A stretch of DNA of 60,000 nt from Cryptomeria japonica. Its lineage: Eukaryota; Streptophyta; Pinopsida; Cupressales; Cupressaceae. The translations under genes and the position numbers were made by a program. Position 1 is the stretch's first letter. The number at the start of each line of letters is the position of its first letter. The notes under the pieces are model-generated. The model ran no database searches, was not told where the DNA came from, and saw only the letters and a program-made list of their open reading frames with translations. The stretch lies in NCBI RefSeq assembly GCF_030272615.1, contig NC_081410.1:122080640-122140639 (forward strand), read 5' to 3'. Positions 1 through 11,700 of the stretch are shown piece after piece.

Positions 1-717
1 CCCTAGAGTCATATTGGCAATGAACTGCTCAAACTCTCCCAAACCCTGCTGTACTCCAACCGTCACCCCCTCATCTCTGTAAGGACTCGTCACTACATCC
101 GTCGGGGGTGAAGCAACCCTCTGAAGCTCCCTACTACTAGGAGAACTGCCTTCCTCGAGATCAATAATATCCAAAGAATGCATCTCCCTGCGTGGAGATA
201 GAGTAGCCTCGCCTACAGGTGCCATGGGTGTGAGCTGATAGCGGCTCAACCAGGCACTGAGGTCATCCTGGAATGCGCCTGTTTCCACCATTTCCTCCTG
301 TATATGACTCGGCACATCCTGCTGAATAGAGGCCCCTGCACCCTCCAAGATACCCGACTGCTCTACGGAGTCCACCACAGGGACTGCAATAGTAATAGAA
401 TCGGTCCCTGATGTGGTCTTGGCCCTCAGTGGTGTCATAGCGATTGTCACTTGAGATTGCCCAAAACCAGGTACTGGCACGGTGGCGACTGTACAGACTG
501 TCCCCAATGAACGTGGCACTGCCAATTGGCAAGTCTCTGGTAGGCGTGTGTTATGCGTTGCACACGCTCCCTGTCGCCGATAGGGTCCCCCTCTTCTTTT
601 TTTGGTCTTTTCGCCTTCACCTTGTTGAGTTCTGCGCAGGGTGTCTTGCATCCTTTGAGCTTGCCCGTAATCAATCCATGAGATGATGATGTCATGAGTG
701 AAAGCTTGTGAATTTGC
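1..717 (-). pseudogene. Distal part of ORF3-like retroelement ORF, runs off the left edge
   Basis: On the minus strand one frame stays open from about 717 down to base 1, a conceptual product of about 239 residues with no stop and no natural end inside the window. It is rich in Ser, Thr, Pro, Glu and Gln, with a basic patch (KTKKRRGG) near its start and a segment SITIAVPVVD that weakly resembles TLHIATPPVD and TLHIAVPIVD in the ORFs of units A and B. Upstream of 717 the frame closes at once. Strand, composition and position fit the C-terminal continuation of the ORF3 segments at 14288-15138 and 7408-7830, with unit A inserted between. I could not find a clean target duplication at this junction and the frame does not simply continue, so the join is inferred. 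No enzymatic motif is visible. Confidence 0.5.
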
Positions 718-974
718 AAGATCAGTTTAACCTTCGAGCATTTAAAAGTTCCAAGAGATCGTTTAAACTTGTAAAATCGCCTGAGGTAGGCGAGGAATGG
801 TAGAGGCTAGCAAAATTCCCCAAGTAAAAGATAAAGTGTCTAAAGGTCGCATAAGGACCCAAAGTGCCAAATTTCGCACTAAGGGGGAAGATCGCATGGG
901 TTTCTAAGAGTTTGCAAAAATGGGTGAAAATCCCGAAATTCGCCAGTGTTGAATAAAATGCAAGAAGTAAAACT

Positions 975-1470
975 TGGCAAACTCCCTCCATTTCCGAAAA
1001 TTGCGTTATAAGGTAAACGTGCGAAAATTTCAAAGTTTGCAAACCCCCTTTAAACTCCTAACTTTGCAAAACTCCTTCAAATCCCGAAATTCGCATTATG
1101 AGGGATAAGTGCGAAAATGCCAAAGTTTTCAAAACACCCTAAAACACCGAAAATCACATTCTAAGAGATAAGTGAGAGAGTTGAAAAGTTTGAAAAGCAC
1201 ACTAAAATGCCGAAGTTTTCAAAACACCCTAAAACGTCGAAAATCGCATTCTAAGAGATAAGTGAGAGTTGAAAAGTTTGAAAAGCACACTAAAATGCCG
1301 AAGTTTTCAAAACACCCTAAAACGCCGAAAATCGCATTCTAAGAGATAAGTGAGAGAGTTGAAAAGTTTGAAAAGCACACTAAAATGTCGAAGTTTTCAA
1401 AACACCTTCAAATGCCGAAAATCGCATTATAAGGGGAAAGTGCGAAAATTCCGAAGTTTTCAAACCTTTT
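975..1470. repeat. ~90-bp tandem array in the leader of unit A
   Basis: Units containing CGAAAATCGCATTCTAAGAG, AAGTTTTCAAAACACC and GTTTGAAAAGCACACTAAAA recur at spacings of 90, 88 and 90 bases (anchor CCCT/CCTT near 1137, 1227, 1315 and 1405). More degenerate copies lie on both sides, and the vocabulary of CGAAATTCGC and TTTGCAAA continues to about 1700. The equivalent leader of unit B also has a tandem array, of unrelated sequence. The flanks at 721-975 and 1700-2650 hold no gene that I can support. Confidence 0.85.
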
Positions 1471-2658
1471 CAAATCGCCAAAGTTTGCAAATGATTTAAA
1501 GATCGCGATTCTTTTTTTCACGAAATTTCCAAACCCCTCTCATTCGCCGAAGTTCGCATTGTGGTTATAAAGTGTTAAAGTTAAATAAGTTTTCAAAGTG
1601 CTCCATTTTGCCGAAAATCACAGTCCAAGGGTAAATCGCGATTGTTGCTCAGTATTAAAAGTTTAAAGCCCTTCAAGCCACGCAGACCGTGATCCCTAAG
1701 CATTGCAATCACGCCAAACTCCCCCCTCCATTCGCGAAAATCTCACCAAGAAAGAATCACGTGGAGGTTTAAAGAGTTTCCAAACGCCCATCTTTGACGC
1801 CGTTTGAAGAATCACGTTGAGGTTAAAAGGCATTCCAAACTCCCGAAGTTTGGCAAAACCCCGCGAAGTGCAAATCGCCATTAACCCAAAACGCCTAAGG
1901 CATAAATCGCACAGGAAGTAAATCGCCCAATCGCCAAGGTAAAAATCGCTGTCTAAGTTTTTAAACTGCATTTTTTTCTCTCCAAATTTAGGTGCAAAAA
2001 TTAGGAATAGGGAGTTAACTGTTAAAATTTGAAATTGCAGAGCTCTCCCATTCCAAATTTGCAAATTGTGAATTTATCTTTTCAAAACGTAGGGCATAAG
2101 ACAAACATTTTTTCAAAATCAAAGAGAAATCATTCTTGCAAGACAGGTTGTGCGGATTCACGCCATTCATTTCACCAAGTAAGTTTGCTTTGTCTCTCTT
2201 AAAATCGTTTGAAATATATGCAGAATTGGATGGAGGTGTTTGTGTGAAATTGATTAAAATGATTAAATCTTTAAACCGCATCTTTTCCCGTTTATAAGGC
2301 GTCAGGCAAAGCAATTGAAATCATAGTCTGTTCCCAGGAGTCAACCTAGAAAACACAATTTTCAAACTTAGGGAAAATCTTAAACCTCGTTCATTTTGAA
2401 AATTGGTCTTAAAATCTAAGTGTAAATTTAGCAGTCAAAATCGCCTAAGTTCTTAAACCGCAGCTGAATAATAATTCGTAATCGAAGAGCTTCATAATGT
2501 TCATGTCTAAATCAATCAAGCTCTTTAGCTAAAAGTATCATGCTATTCTTTAAATTCAGTTTTCAAATTTAATCCTTGTATGCTAACGTATCCCTTTTAT
2601 CAACCCGCTTTGTTTCCTTTATGTTGTCTCGTATTCCGCGTCCGACCGTGCAGGATAG

Positions 2659-5600
2659 ATGCCTAAATCGGTGGTAGAATCCTCAAAAGCACCTGGTGCA
2701 GCCGAAACGTCCCGAGCATCCAAGTTAGACATCCCTCGCAGAGTCGAAAAGATGAAATATCAGTATCAGAGAGGAGGACCGAGGGAATCAAAAGTTCAAA
2801 GTATATGGGAAAATGTGGGCGATACTGACCTGGGCCACATTGATATTCAAGATTTCAGAAACAGAGTATTCTCCCCAAATGCCTATGGCAGGCCTAGGTG
2901 GATGATGGAAAGTGGCATCGCCCAAGCAGCAGGATTTCCCCCGTCAGTGCAAAATTATGAGCTGGTAGTAGAGGCTGCTCGACATTACCAACCAAACACC
3001 AGATTGGCACTCCTTGAGAATATGGTTCTCGCTGACTTCACTCCTGAAGCCATTGGCGACGCGTTTGATATCCCCTTCCCGAACAACCCCATAGCAACAA
3101 CTATAGATGAAGCGCAAGTGGCGTATGATACGAACCCCACCAAATGTAGAGCTTTGATAAATGAGGAGTGGTAAAAGGAGAGAAGACCTCCAAGCATCAG
3201 AATTGGGAAAAAGACCCCCAGAAGTGACTTTCACAAGGAGCATGGAGATATGGTCACATTGCTCGGTAGGGTTATGGGACTCCCCCAATCCAACTACTTT
3301 GAAGAGTGGATGTTCTACTTTACAGAACAGGTCTTCATTGGGAAATCTAAGTTCAACTGGGCCCAGATCATAAGTGACAACATCCATACCTAGTTGATCG
3401 AACTTGAGGCAAAAAAGTACTTTACCATGACATCCTATCTAGTCTACATGTTCGCCAGAAACCGGCCACTGCCAGGTTTAATCATGAAGGGTGAAATTGG
3501 GAATGGGCCCAATCAGGTGAAGGTGTATGATTGCTACCCACAATTACACTATCAGGACATAGCTCAAAGGGAAAAGAACAACTCTGCCTATGCAGTTGGT
3601 CAGTATGAGTGTGTCAATGACGCTTTCACAATGCGCTTGGTCAGGCTGATGCAAGGAGGACTACACATAAGGCTCTCAGAGCAGGCTACTATTCTGGTAC
3701 AGAGGTACGACGCTTGGTTCATCCAGTTCCCAAGATTCTCCTACATCTGAATAGTTGGCTTTGAAGACGCTCCTTTCCGACTTCCACGATATCCAACTGA
3801 CAAAATAGTTCTTCTGGAAGTTGCAAGGCAGGCACGTCCGGCGAACACTTTACTCAGAGACAGGAAGCAGTCTGGATTCGCCTTCCCTATGATTTTGGGT
3901 AACCTTGATGTCCATCTAAAGAATCCAGCCCATGCAGAAGAATCCCTTGCAGAACTAGCCTCTTATGGCCTACAAAAGCATTTCCCAAGGAAATGCTTTG
4001 ATCACGACAATCTGGCAAAGAGAGCCTACGACAGGTGCTACAAAGCAAAGGAATTAATTGAAGATTATTGGAAAAACTGCTCTGATGACTATGAAGTCCG
4101 ACGACGCAAGTATTCGAGGCTGAGTGTGCAACAAATGCGACTCTATGAATACCGTCGGGTCCTGAATCAGCTAACGGATTCAGGAAATTGCTTACAAGCC
4201 CAGGAATTTGAGGCAGTAAGACATCTCTTGCCAGGCATCGATTGGTCACAGGATCCAATCACTGATTTTGAGGCAGTTATGGCAGCCCCAGGAAGGTACA
4301 TTGATCAGTGGTTACACCAACAGATTGAGCGGCTGATTCATGAGGGAGTCCAATTTACCTACCATTTGATGGGTAATCTTGATTCTCAGTCCTCTGAAGA
4401 TGAGGGGACCTCCAGTGCACCTAAGGAAGAGGTTGAAAAGCCTGAAAAAAGGAAGAAGGCTAAAGCCAGCAGAGGGACTCAGACATCTAAAAGAATAAGA
4501 AGGGAGAAGATCCCTATTAGGAGACTAGAGGTCACTTCATCATCAAAAGACCCCAGTTCATCTGATGATGTAATAGAACTAGATTATATACCTGCTCCGC
4601 CTTCCCAGAGCGATGTTGATGCATTCGAAGCTGATGATCCTCCTGCACTTGACATGCTAAATACAGAGGTGAGGGTCATTGAAGCTGCCGAACCTGAGAA
4701 TCAAGTGGAGGAAGGAGAAATTCCGTCTACCCAAGGGCTTGAATTGCATGAACCCACCCAGGGGAGCCGCCATGAATTACAACTGCATAGTGCTGCCAAG
4801 GATGACTCCACTGTTGAAGGAGAGCAAAGGACAGATGAGACCCACGAGACTGAAAGGATTGAAGAACAACCATCACATGAAGATACCAGACAGTTGTTCA
4901 GTGAGGTAGGAGAGAATTCAGCTGCGAGCAAGGGACTTGACACTTCCTCCACTCCTCCTGTAACAGAGCAGCGACAAATATGCGATGAGCCAACTGAAAA
5001 CATTAAAGAGCAGAGTGGGAATTTAACCATAGCATCAGGGCATACCATACCTGAAGATTGGTTAATTGCTCGAGCTCAGCAAAAGGCAGCCACCAAGCCA
5101 CCCATTGACTTGGAGGACATTTTCTCGCGCATAGACGAAGCCAAGTCCAAGGGGAAGAAGAAGCCTAAAGCATATTCCCGAATAACCAAAGATGAACAAC
5201 GGAACCGTACCCTCCATATCGCCACCCCGCCTGTCGATAAGCCAGTAGATCAAATTACACTGGCTGATTATAGCATCACAACCGTCCCAATTGGACGAGC
5301 CACCAAGGAACAGGAAAGGGAAGAGTTCAAGGACTCTGTGCAAAACATGCTCAGACAACTCGAAGAGATAACTGCTGAGAAGAACATGTATCGAGTTCGT
5401 GCTGAGCAGGCCGAGGGGTACATTGATCAACTCCTGAGACCATTGCATAATGCCCTCGAATCCCATATTCCTTCGACAACATTGGCGCAAAGGACCACCA
5501 CAGAATTTGAAGGAGTACGAGATACTGCCAAGGCCGTCAAGGAATGGATGCAAGGCTTTAAAGAGAGGGGAGAGCAAATCATTGAAGAGGTAAAAGAAAT

Positions 5601-6283
5601 GGCCCACCATCGAGAGACCATTCTGGTCAAGCTGCTCGAGGTAAAGCGGGAATGCCTCAAAGTCCATGAGGTAGCTGCTACAACTCTTCGTCTCGTAAGA
5701 GCTCTTTTTTGGACCCAAGCACAGATTCCCACATTGTCCGCCATCCTGGACCCCCACGACATCAACATTTTTAAAGAATGGTACTGGACTATCACTATGA
5801 AGAATGAGACGAGAAATCATCGACAAAGAGCAAGATGCATGCGAGGGAATCCTGAAGAACATGGAGGAACTTGGCAAGACAATCCTCCGATCTATGGTTT
5901 TGGGTTGGAAAAATGACTTGTTCGATAACGTAGTGCAACCAGACTGGGTGAAAAGATTGAGAACAGACAAGATCGCCTACTCCACTGAGGACCTGGATTT
6001 TGCCAGTAAACTACATTCAGGCATTTTGTGTTTCGAGGCTCATCAATCCAGCTGGCAAGATGGTTTGAAGCACGTAGATCGTTATCTGGAAGGCATGTAG
6101 TATAAAATATGTCATCCCCTTATGCCTCAGTTCGAAGTGCTGTTCCAGCTGTGCATCAGGTTCCAAGAGTATGTTTGTGAAGAACGTGCCGCAGGTCAGG
6201 ACCTTTGGAAAGAGTATTTGCATGACGAAGATGAATTTTTAGTAAAGGAATATGAAGCTGGAAAAGAAAAAGTGCTTTCTTAA
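2659..6283 (+). pseudogene. Unit A ORF: plant-transposon-protein-like domain plus coiled coil (broken)
   Basis: From ATG 2659, just after a splice-like TGCAG at 2649-2653, one frame runs to 5916 with stops at 3172 (TAA), 3391 (TAG) and 3748 (TGA). Near 5800 it shifts one frame and goes on to 6283 with one more stop at 6098: about 1200 codons. The N-terminal third has IWENVGDTDLG, a GFPPSVQNYELVVEAA segment and FNWAQIISDNI..LVYMFAR; the middle is acidic and Ser-rich with basic patches; the C-terminal third is a probable coiled coil. The N-terminal part aligns by eye with unit B and with ORF3 (YNWASLLADRM..AIGLFLDAV). From memory this resembles the 'putative plant transposon protein' and ATHILA ORF-1 families; no search was run. 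No RT, protease, integrase or zinc knuckle is seen, so it is not a polyprotein. Confidence 0.7.
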
Positions 6284-7407
6284 AAGTGCATTTTTCTTTC
6301 AAATTTGAAAAAACACTTTTTGGCCAAAGTCTATATTTGACTGTCAAGTCAACTGTAAACTTTAAACTTTGTGCATGTGCACTTTTTGAATTTTTATGGA
6401 TAGTTTTTAATTACCTTTTTACGTAGTTATTGCTCTCCTTTTGGGTGGTTGCTGACATTTACCTTCCATTTATGGGTATGGGTACCCTTTTGTACAGATG
6501 AATCTGGGCCACTTGTTTAGTTTAGATCTTGGCCATTCATCTATTTTTGGTAATCTATTTAAAGGGACTGGTTTTCCCTCATTTTTGTAAGAAGTTCAAG
6601 GATTGTTGCTAAAGCTTTGGCGAAATTTACACAGGATTAATGAAAAATTAAGGCTGTTTTCATTTCATTTGTGAGTGCATGGTCTCCTTCTTCACCATTT
6701 AAATTATTCTGTTATTTCATTTATTTTTCAATAGCATTTTTAGATAAAACATCTGATAGAATCCTCGCTATTCATACCATTAAGGACTGACTGACTGTCA
6801 TTCCCTTCGCATGATTAATCTGAACCCTCTCATATGCTTAGTTCGGTTATTAGACAGTTAATGAACGAATGTTAAAGTTCTGAAGTTATGTTTAATAGCA
6901 TGAAAACTTATTTTTCCTTGAAGATCGCACTAGATTCTTACAAACGTTGTGCTTAAATAGCTGTCAGTGTTTAATTTGGTTATTTGGAGGTGTTTGTCTG
7001 TTTTCCTTGAACATGCTATCTTAGTTAAATAGTTAGATTTTCTATATCTCTTTTCCCTATCCCTCTTTTTTCCTTTTTTCACCAAGAAACCCCACAGTCC
7101 AACTGAATTAGTATCAATCCAACTGAAATTAACTGATAACGAGACTGTTAGAATTTTAGGGAACTCATCCAACAATTGTCCATCTCACCGTAAGTCCCCT
7201 TTGTGTTTCCAACAAAACACATCAAACCACTGAGTAATCCCACAGTCAAGACCTGACAATCAAAACCTTGAGGTCGTCCCCTTTGATCAAACAAAAAACA
7301 ACATTAGGGATTTCCTTATCTCAAGAGGATAGGATACTCGGTGAGATCATTCTATTCTGCGTTGGTCGGATGGAGTTTGTAGCAATGCGACTTTAGACAC
7401 GTCAACA
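6284..7407 (+). promoter_or_regulatory. LTR-like 3' region of unit A with TATA box
   Basis: This noncoding region follows the ORF. A TATTTAAA box lies at 6556-6563 in the context TTTTTGGTAATC...GGGACTGG and is followed by TTTTTGTAAGAAGTTCAAGG. The matching region of unit B has TATAAAA at 33042-33048 followed by GAATTTGTAAGAAATTG. The distance from TATA box to element end is about 850 bases here and 790 in unit B, which is the layout of U3 promoter, R and U5. The terminal block ends in CGTCAACA. These features look like the 3' part of an LTR, but no partner copy lies upstream of the ORF. Confidence 0.55.
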
Positions 7408-7830
7408 GCATGCTGGTGTAAACTGGACCCTAGCTGGATTCGATGCTGGAGCAGTGCTAGCTGGTGAGGATCCTTCGACGCCCACCGATTCCATTACCTC
7501 CTCCTCCGCCAATTGGTCACCCCCTCTACCTGCCAATTGAAAACTCCCTCCGCTCACCTGGGAGGTGTCGACGGATTCCTCCCTGCCACTATTAACATCC
7601 TCCTCATCTGCGTCGGACTCCTTTGTCTCTGACTCCGTTTCTGACATGGCAGGCTTCTTCCTTTTCTTGCCCAAACATGCTTCAGCGCCATGTGTCAAGA
7701 CATCCAAATGCGACCAGTAAAATATAGGTGGCTGGTCAGGTGCAACACGACCCTGTGGCTCCAATGGCTGTGAGCCTGGGGTAATCTACGTGCAAACTGC
7801 ATCAAGAAATAGCCCAATGGCATGATGTGG
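7408..7830 (-). pseudogene. ORF3 middle segment, between unit A and the chromovirus
   Basis: Minus-strand coding sequence whose frame continues exactly across the chromovirus insertion: reading 14288 and then 7830, with the TGTGG duplication counted once, gives ...FYMPHHAIGLFLDAVC without a frame change. One TAG follows a few codons later (VCT*ITPG). The remainder is acidic and Ser/Glu-rich (SETESETKESDADEEDV) with KKRKK upstream, then reads into the end of unit A at 7407. Composition and position match the linker that follows the N-terminal domain in the ORFs of units A and B. It is a piece of one interrupted gene, not a gene of its own. Confidence 0.75.
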
Positions 7831-8779
7831 TGTAATGTTCCCTTGCCAATGTACGACAAAATTGAGAGCGTGTGGGTGTGACAGTATGGTGAAGGTGAGG
7901 GTGTACAATGGAGGAATGACGTACGGTGGGGCGTACGGTTACGGTGGAAGGTAAGGCGTACGATGGGGCGTACAGAAGGCGTACGGTGAAGGAATGGCAT
8001 ACGGTGGAGGTATGGCATACGGTGGGCGTATGGTGGAGGAATGGCGTACGGTGGAGGTATGGCATACGGTGGGAGGTAAGGCGTACGGTGGGCGTACGGT
8101 GTGTGTACAGTGGAGGAATGGCGTACGGGGGGAGGTATGGCGTACGGTGGGAGTTAAGGCGTACAGTGGGCGTACGATGAGAGGTAAGGCGTACGGTGGG
8201 TGTATGGTGGAGGAATGGCGTACGGTGGGAGGTAAGGCGTACGGTGGAAGGTAAGGCGTACGATGGGCATACGGTGGGTATGCTCCGCCTTCGAGACCTT
8301 TAGATACTTAGTCAATTTGTAAAGCGTAGTGGAATTTATTATTATCACAGGCACAAGAGACTTAAGAGTTGATGATGAATATCCACACATGCACGGGAAA
8401 TTATATTGATAATGATCGCACTATAGATTACATAGATTCAGAACAGAAGCAGACTAGGGTGAGGAGGACTCCCACCGAAACTGCGGATGCCAAGTAGGGA
8501 GGATCTCTCACCTCCGAAATGACAGACAAGCTGAACTCCAAACTAGAATTCGCACAAATAAAGGAAAAATACCAAATTCGCATGCCTACAATAATGACTA
8601 ACACGGCCATATATATGGGCTCCGGGAAACTTCCCGAAGGGTTACAAACGGGCCGACACGACCAACCAAAACTTGCCTAATCTAATTAAATAAAAGGGGC
8701 CCGAAAGATTTGTTATTAAATTTGGGGCCTTACAACAAGGTAATTAGATTTATTATTTAATTATATCGGGGACATCATA
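7831..8779 (-). repeat. Chromovirus 3' LTR (949 bp)
   Basis: It begins TGTAATGTTCCC on the plus strand and ends GGGGACATCATA. It is longer than the partner LTR by 115 bases because of extra GTACGGTGG-type repeat units. The end of pol reads into it (REDYDVPDII, stop at 8753). A palindromic CCATATATATGG at about 8608-8619 could act as the TATA element on the minus strand. Confidence 0.93.
7920..8275. repeat. GTACGGTGG minisatellite inside chromovirus LTR
   Basis: A G-rich array built from GGCGTACGGTGG, GGAGGAATGGCGTACGG and GGGAGGTAAGGCGTACGG in variable order. The open frames across it (repeats of AYGGR and related) are translation artefacts. The counterpart in the other LTR, 13536-13790, has fewer units, so array size changed after or during the last insertion. 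Confidence 0.9.
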
Positions 8780-11700
8780 GTCCTCTCGGGTCAAAAATTG
8801 CTTGCCCTCAAGCAATTGCAGACTTGGATGCTCCAGAATTTGCTTGCCTTCCCAGGTGGCATCCTCGATGGGTAGATTCTTCCAGCTTATAAGGAACTCT
8901 TTGACTGTGCGTGTCCTCAACCTCTTTTCTCTGACATCGATGATCTCAACCGGCTCCAGAATTAGTTGCCCTTCTTCGCCGATGGGTGGCAGATCCCTGG
9001 AAACTGTGACGCGCTGCCCGACGGCCTTCTTCAGACATGACACGTGAAAAACATTGTGAATCCGACTCCCCTCAGGAAGCTCCAACTCGTAGGCAACTTC
9101 ACCCACTCTCCGAACCACCCTGTAGGGCCCATAGAAACGCGGCTTCAGCTTCTCCTTACCACTTGTCTTCAAGGAGGATTGTTTGTGCGGTTGAAGTCGG
9201 AGGTAAACCAGATCACCAACCTCAAAATTCCGCTCAATCCGGTGTCGGTCAGCATACATCTTTTGTTGGTTCTGAGCCCTCTGCAGGTTGTCTTTGAGAG
9301 ATGTCAGGATGTCTAAACTCTCCTGAAGCCAATCTTTGGCCATCGGTGCACGACTGTCTCCCAATGTCAGGTCAACAAATGAAGAAGGCTCATACCCGTA
9401 CAGTGCTTTGAAAGGTGGCATGCCTATCGACATGTGATAAGTGGTGTTGTAACAGTGTTCACCCAAATGCAACCAGCGAACCCAAGCCTTATGTTGCGTT
9501 GAGACGTAGTTCCTGAGATAACCCTCCAGCCATTTGTTCACAATCTCGGTCTGTCCGTCTGTCTGTGGATGGTAGCTCGTGCTGGGTGACAACTCAGTTC
9601 CTACCAACCGAAATAACTCCATCCAGAAGGTACTCAGAAAACGGCTATCCCTATCACTAACTATGTTTCGCGGTAAACCATGTAGGCGGAACACCTCACG
9701 GAAGAACAACTCGGCTACTTGAACTGCTTGATATCCTGTGGGGATGGCAAAAAAGTGTGCATACTTGGTCAATCGGTCAACTATGACAAAAATACAATCC
9801 TTTCCTTGCACTCTGGGGAGTCCAGTAATGAAATCCATCGAGATGCTATCCCATTTCTGGTCGGGAATTGGCAGTGGTTGTAGCAGTCCGGCCGGTAGGT
9901 TATGCTCAGATTTGTTCTACTGACAGGTGGAGCATTCCCGCACATACTGCAAGACGTCGTTCTTAAGCCCCTTCCAGGAAAACCTTTCACGGATCTGTCT
10001 GTAGGTTTTCAAGTATCCCGGGTGTCCAGCCAAGGGAGAGTCGTGCAATTCCTTCAGAACCTTTTCCTTCATCTTGGATTCGGGTACTAGATAAATTATG
10101 TCCTTGTAATAAATGATGTCATCAACCACCTTGTATCGGTCATCCTGCACTTGACCATCCATTAGTTCGCAGGCAAAAGTGTTCTTGGAGTATTCAACCA
10201 ACAGGTATTCCTTCCAATCCACCGAAATCTGAGATAAAGAACATACGGCAGGCCTTCTTGACAAGGCATCAGCAACCACGTTATTCTTTCCCTTCACATA
10301 TTCAATGTCGAAATCAAATGCCTGGACTTTGCTCACCCATTTCTGTTGTCGTTCATTCAGATCCCTCTGCTCCAAGAAGTATCGTAAGCTGTTGTGGTCT
10401 GTTCGCACAACAAACTTTGCTCTGACGAGGTACTGCCGAAACTTTGTCAGTGCATGTATGATGGCGAGCATCTCTTTGTCGTAGATGGAGTATAATTGCT
10501 CAACTCCAGAGAGCTTCCGACTCTCGAAAGCAATGGGGTGATGGTCTTGCATCACCACCGCTCCAATGCCTTCCCCCGAGGCATCACACTCCAGGGTGAA
10601 AGGGCGAGTGAAGTCTGGTAGTGCCAGAACCGGACACGTACTCATAACTTCTTTTAATTTGTCGAAGGTCTGTTGCGCTTGCGCATTCCAATGGAAGGAT
10701 CCTTTCTTTGTTAGATCTGTCAGTGGTGCCCCAAGCTGTGAAAATCCTCTCACAAACCTTCTATAATAACTACACAACCCAAAAAATCCCCGCAGCTCCG
10801 AGAGAGTCTTGGGTGGAGGCCAATCCAGAATGGCCTGAATCTTCTCCTGGTGAACTTGTACCCCCTGGGCACTGATGACGTGACCCAAGTACATGACCTC
10901 GATCATTCCAAATTCACATTTGGACCTTTTGGAATACAGTGATTGTGATTCCATAATCCCCAATACTTCATCCAAATGCCCCACATGTTTCTTCCAGGTC
11001 TTGCTGTAAATGAGTATGTCATCGAAGAATACCAATAGGAACTTACGCAGTTGCTTGTTGAAGATGTGGTTCATGCAGGACTGAAAAGTGGCCGGAGCAT
11101 TGGTTAATCCAAACGGTAGAACCAAGAACTCATAGTGTCCGTAATGGCAATGAAAGGTTGTCTTTTCCACATCTTGCTCCCTCATATAGATCTGATGGTA
11201 GCCGGAGCGGAGATCAATCTTGGAGAAATAGATGGCGCCATGTAGTTCGTCCAATAGCTCATCGATCCTGGGAATGGGGTACCTATTCTTGATAGTCTTC
11301 TTGTTTAGTGCACGATAGTCGACACACATTCTGAGAGTCCCGTCCTTCTTCTTCACCAGAACCACCGAGGATGCAAAGGGGCTAGAACTGGGCCGGATCC
11401 ATCCTTTATCGAGGAGTTCCTGGATCATTTTTTCTATCTCATCTTTGAACTTCTTCGGGTGGCGATAGGGTGTGGTGATAACGGGCTTGGCTCCCTCCTC
11501 CAACTCGATGGTGTGCTCAAACCCTCGGTGTGGGGGTATACTAGGTGGAATATCAGCAAAGACCAAACTATGCCCATCCAGAACCGACTGAAGTTCCTCA
11601 TCCTGGTAGTAAGTCGGTTGCCCTTTCACAGGTTTTGTTGAGATCAAGCAATGTGTTGCCCAAACTACTTCATCATGTCTGAAGATGGCTTCCATCCTTT

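Larger units (their letters stand above)
721..7407 (+). mobile_element. Unit A: ORF-bearing element with a CAACA end, no RT or integrase
   Basis: This unit contains a ~1.9-kb leader with a tandem array, a large ORF (2659-6283) and a 3' region with a TATA box, and ends at 7407 in GTCAACA, immediately followed by the ORF3 coding sequence of the Tat-like element. The ORF, the order of parts, the leader length (about 1.94 kb against 1.85 kb) and the terminal block containing ATTCTGCGTTGGT match unit B at 25296-33831. No copy of its 3' region is found upstream of its ORF, so a normal LTR pair is not visible. The left end is placed near 721 only because the minus-strand ORF stops being open there; the expected duplicate of GCATG (7408-7412) was not found. 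Confidence 0.5.

Noticed and set aside
943-960. TGTTGAATAAAATG as the left end of unit A
   Set aside because: It is preceded by GCCAG, which does not match GCATG at 7408-7412, and it lies inside the degenerate tandem region.
2659-6283. Reading the unit A ORF as an ordinary host gene
   Set aside because: It has several in-frame stops, a homologous copy in unit B bounded by a target duplication, and an LTR-like end, so it is mobile DNA.
7926-8254. Plus-strand ORFs rich in Gly, Tyr, Arg in the chromovirus LTR
   Set aside because: They are translations of the GTACGGTGG minisatellite; the same holds at 13581-13814.
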